In this document: piece by piece, positions 60,650 through 64,000 of the stretch
How positions within the stretch are numbered: position 1 is the first letter of the stretch
How the letters are laid out: every line of letters starts with the position of its first letter
Assembly: GCA_036186865.1 (NCBI GenBank)
Contig: AP025047.1
Coordinates: forward strand, 26,429,253-26,493,252
Origin: Eustoma russellianum
Lineage: Eukaryota > Streptophyta > Magnoliopsida > Gentianales > Gentianaceae
DNA: 64,000 bases
Direction: 5' to 3'
Program-made: the position numbers and the translations under genes
Notes under the pieces: model-generated
The model's input: the letters and a program-made list of their open reading frames with translations, nothing else
The model's database searches: none
What the model was told of the DNA's origin: nothing

Positions 60650-61640
60650 CCCATGTCTGAGTTTGAGAATTGACAATAATTAGGATCATCCTGCTTTTGC
60701 TATTGAATAAGTATCTCATCTTCTTTTTCATCATTCAATTTCTGAAGATACTGCAAATTAGAGACAGGGAGACATGGCTAGAAGCCTGAAGATGATGGAT
60801 CAGATGGTTGATGTCCTTCAAGAACATTTGTAGACGATACCTTACGAGTTATCAAAGTCACCGGTGCTTCAGCTATTTTACCGTCGTCTCTGTGTAAAGC
60901 GGACGTCTTTGGCGTCCATCTAGTTGTAGACTTCGATTTTTTTTCAGCAGGCTATGAAGAAAGATCATCACAATGTCGTAACATGGCCCAAACGATGTCA
61001 TGAAGAACAAAAAGCAAGCATATCTTCATATATAATTTTTTGTAGAAACATCTTTTGCTTTTCCTGTAGATATATTTTCTGTGGAAGATCTTGTGAAACA
61101 TCAACCTCTACACACACTCGGGCTATAAAAGGCCGTAAAACATCTGCAGTAGCAAAATAAAGTTTGATTGGGTTACCTATAGACGAACAATCTCATACAA
61201 AGCATATTTCTGCTGAAGGTGAATGGGAAGCCCAGGAAATGCCACCCTCACAGGAACAATAGGTACATCAGATGAGGGATCAAATCAACTGTCCATTTTG
61301 CAACGCGCATATGACAACCAAATATATTCCATGATTAACGATAAAAACATCGAATGTAAGCAGGTTTATGCCGAAAATTTAAAAGAATGTGATTTTGATC
61401 AATGAGGGTTATCCGCATATCATTGCGGAAACTGATTCGCTCAAAAACATCACGTATTACCTGTAACTGAGGCCATCCATACCAAAATTCCCACCAAGGA
61501 AAACCAAAATGGAACAGCTAGTGCATCAATTTCCTCGTCTATGAATGTAATCATAGGAATTCCCTTATGGAGTGTGATTGTTTTGGCAACCAGAAACAAT
61601 CGCGAAAAATGATAAAGGTGCGATGGCGGTGGCTCCATGA
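60650..61640 (-). pseudogene. LINE C ORF1 (broken)
   Basis: The minus-strand ATG at 61638 opens MEPPPSHLYHFSRLF, followed by GIPMITFIDEEIDALAVPF, the counterpart of GYPSIIFEEEEVSSLLSPF in LINE D ORF1 (DUF4283-like region). A stop in the next block and later shifts break it. Further fragments (NDMRITLIDQNHILLNF near 61400) continue the alignment. Confidence 0.7.
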
Positions 61641-61805
61641 TGCGATCGTAGACAATTCAAAATGAAGAAAACAGATAGCAGACAAGTGAAGAAAGTAAAT
61701 GCAGAAGAACGCACTGAAAGATTAATGAAGAAGGTGATGGTGGTGGCAGTTACGCCCGCCACCATGAGTCGCTGAAAGCTGCATCCCATCTTCGATTAAT
61801 AATCA

Positions 61806-63394
61806 AGAGTTATATATATATGTGTGTGTGTGTGTATGTTCAGCCTATATACATATTTGGTGTAAAATAAATAGCTTTGGACATTTTTATGATATAAGTA
61901 TGTATGAAATAATGTATAATAGAAAATATGATTATCTTATGTATATTCATATGAAATATGGTAACATGGGTACATAAATATGAAATTAGGGTTTTTGGTT
62001 GTTTTAGCTAAGTGTAAGATGTGTATTTTAAGGAAATATGGAGGGATATAATAAAGGAAAAAGTGGTTGTTTTGGGGTATTGTGGCCGAGGGTTTGGAGT
62101 ATAGAGAATGAGAGTATTTTCATGATTTAGGACATGGTTTATGTATATATATGTTGGGTTTTCAGAATATGATAATATGAGATGGTTTAAGAGCATATAG
62201 ATGAGGAAATGTATAAGTTGGTCAAGGCATATGCATGCATTGTTACATCTCATAAAGTGTTTTAAAAAGTTCACCCTTGCATGTAGAACCATATCGTATA
62301 GATGGATATCTTATGACATGTTTACAGTATTTATATGTTCATTTGGTGCGCCGTCATGGCATCGGAACCGAGGTGGTTGAAGTCATGAGGCATATAGTAT
62401 GTTATCAATGATTGGAGCGCCGCATGATATCGGAAACGTAGGGGGTTGATGTCATAGGCATGCAGTATTTACAAGCCCGAGTGTAACTCCTTGTCGAGGG
62501 CAAGATATCTCCGATATATCAAGTTACCGTTAGTAATAAGTACATATGATGTAACACCATGTGAACTCATCGGGATTCATATTGATACATATTTCAATAC
62601 AGGGGATTATTCCGTTTCTATGACGATATTATTTGCATGTAAGGTTAAGTGTCACATTTATTATATGTAAAAGGTCATGATTATGAAAATGTTATGTTTT
62701 GACATATTACTAAAAAATGGATATTGTTACACGATTTACAATTATGTTTATGACATCGCTTTAAAGACACCGCATCATAAGAGTATCACATTTACATGAT
62801 TTGTAAAGGGATTTGATGCATCTAGATGATAAGAATATGTATGATGATATCATAGACATTGATTGAGATTCTAAGTACGGAGATATATGTTAGTGGCGTT
62901 TGCTAAGGACTTGATAGTATAAAATGTTTACATGGTAGAGATATATGTGTTACATGTTATTTATTTACTTTTATGTTATGCATTTTACTTATTTAAGTTG
63001 GAGACATGACATATTATGCTCTTTATTTACGCATCGTTACTTTACTACCCCGTCTCTCATGCATGATTCATATGAAATATCTAAATGGATTACTTGCTGG
63101 GCGATTAGTGTTATCGCTCATACTTGCTTTATCACATTGCAGAGAACAAGGACCCTAACGCCTTGTTCAATGAGAAGGACCCCTGCTAGAGTACTCGTGA
63201 GCTGAGATGTAGGTTGGAGTTATGTATTGGATATGTTGCGAAATTTGATCATGGTGTACTTAAACTATTTTGAGACATTGTACATTATGATTGTACGCAC
63301 TTATGACGATTTGTGTTGATATATATGTAGCATGTTTATCTTTATTTTGCTTCCGCTATCTCGATTTACGATTCATGTCGACATGCACATGCAC
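61806..63394 (+). repeat. Element 1 type LTR, 3' half resumed
   Basis: Closely matches 92-1650 in order: CATATTTGGTGT.AAATAAATAGCTTT, GAAATTAGGGTTTTTGGTTG, the CATCGGAACCGAGGTGGTTGA segment (62355-62465), the polypyrimidine-AG at 63142 and CTTCCGCTATCTCG (63350). It ends at about 63394 within ACATGCACATG, roughly 90 bp before the expected LTR end. It is most simply the rest of the 3' LTR that starts at 6563. Confidence 0.85.
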
Positions 63395-64000
63395 TAACCC
63401 TACCTCTCGGCCACCCTCACTATATCACCCTAGGATCCCTCCTCACCCTAGCTCCCTCGTCCCAGCCCTCAGCCCTTAGCCAAAACCCTAATTTCTCTCC
63501 CTTGCACACTAAATCTCTCAGCCCAAACCTAATTTCGCACCTCTTATTTTTTCTCACATCAAACCCCATAGACAGCAAGTACGGTTCATGCCTAACACAC
63601 TACCTTAAAAAGCGCAGCCATATGACATCACACATGCTCTGACGCACCTAAGTAATGTCGCCCATGCGTGGCCAATGGCCGACGTGTGTGGCACACGCGC
63701 TACCATGGTTTGCCATCACCGACCATGAGAAATCTTCTTTTCTTATATCCAACCTATTCGCACTATCAAATCATACAAAATCCCCTTTTATGTTGCTATC
63801 AAATTTTCCAAAATCAATACCGATACGCCAATTTATTTCACATAAAATCGTACGTTTATCGTTCCCAATTCATATACCTATAAAGATTGATCATACCTTA
63901 TGCCTCCAGCCACAACAAATTCGGCCCACATAGATATTGTATACCAGCTTTCCATTCCAATTACATATACACATATATATACATAGATATTTATATACAT
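63395..64000. other. Unassigned sequence at right edge
   Basis: No match to the other repeats in the window. The first 150 bp are C/T-rich with CCCTAG/CCCTAA-like words, including AAACCCTAA (a telo-box-like word) near 63482. A GC-richer stretch with CGTGGCCAATGGCCGACG follows (63665). No convincing coding frame. It could be another LTR or host sequence. Confidence 0.4.

Larger units (their letters stand above)
56129..61800 (-). mobile_element. LINE C (L1 type), nearly full length, minus strand
   Basis: The 3' terminus lies at 56129 (..TACCGTCCGTCTTTCA); ORF2 runs from 60583 down to about 56900 and ORF1 from 61638 down to about 60650. The 5' end is near 61800, next to the TATA-rich start of the resumed element 1 LTR. 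No clear A run is left at the 3' end. About 5.7 kb. Confidence 0.85.

Noticed and set aside
63395..63550. Telomere repeat array
   Set aside because: Only isolated CCCTAA-like words, no tandem TTTAGGG/CCCTAAA run.

Overview
The window is plant nuclear DNA, from a repeat-rich, heterochromatin-like stretch of an angiosperm genome. I find no host gene, tRNA, rRNA or CRISPR array. Almost every base that can be assigned belongs to LTR retrotransposons of the Ty3/gypsy chromovirus type (Tekay/Del-like: long LTRs, initiator-tRNA-Met primer site, gag-AP-RT-RNaseH-IN order, C-terminal chromodomain) or to L1-type LINEs carrying the plant RNase H domain. Species cannot be told from the sequence. One 10-N assembly gap lies at 2208-2217.

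Layout. Positions 1-8240 hold element 1 (+): the end of its 5' LTR (to 1741), decayed gag-pol (2050-6515), and the first half of its 3' LTR (6563-8240). The second half of the same kind of LTR reappears at 61806-63394, so about 53.5 kb in between reads as one nest of later insertions into a TA-rich spot of that LTR. In the nest: LINE A (-, 8241-9498 and 21409-21600) is split by element 2 (+, 9499-21408, complete, 3.45-kb LTRs, TSD GAATG). LINE B (+, 21672-21712 and 29773-31825) is split by element 4 (-, 21713-29772, TSD CAATA). Then come repeat Z copy 1, element 3 (-, 32228 to at least 41475, with LTRs that do not match each other), repeat Z copy 2 and an LTR fragment. LINE E (+, 43878-48362) follows, then LINE D (+, 48575-55736, the best LINE, holding a truncated LTR in its ORF1), a short LINE F (-) and nearly full-length LINE C (-, 56129-61800). 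Positions 63395-64000 are unassigned.

None of the elements has intact reading frames. Element 2 is the youngest-looking LTR element, but gag-pol has several stops and frameshifts. Where the lost residue can be inferred from sister elements, premature stops are mostly C-to-T or G-to-A changes (CAG to TAG, TGG to TAG, CGA to TGA), as expected for methylated, silenced DNA.

The most interesting signal is a set of short (66-83 nt) AT-rich GT...AG interruptions at three fixed codon positions in the gag-pol of three related elements: gag/protease junction, RT, and RNase H. Each element carries a different subset, with exact absence at the empty sites, which looks like precise intron loss or gain inside retrotransposons. 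The LTRs also share a polypyrimidine-AG site near their 3' ends and, in elements 1 and 2, a strong GTAAGAAC donor near their 5' third, suggesting a spliced leader. The LINEs share a conserved stem-loop (GTTGCCYGTA / TACRGGCAAC) in their 3' regions. These are inferences from sequence alone; no splicing or expression was measured.
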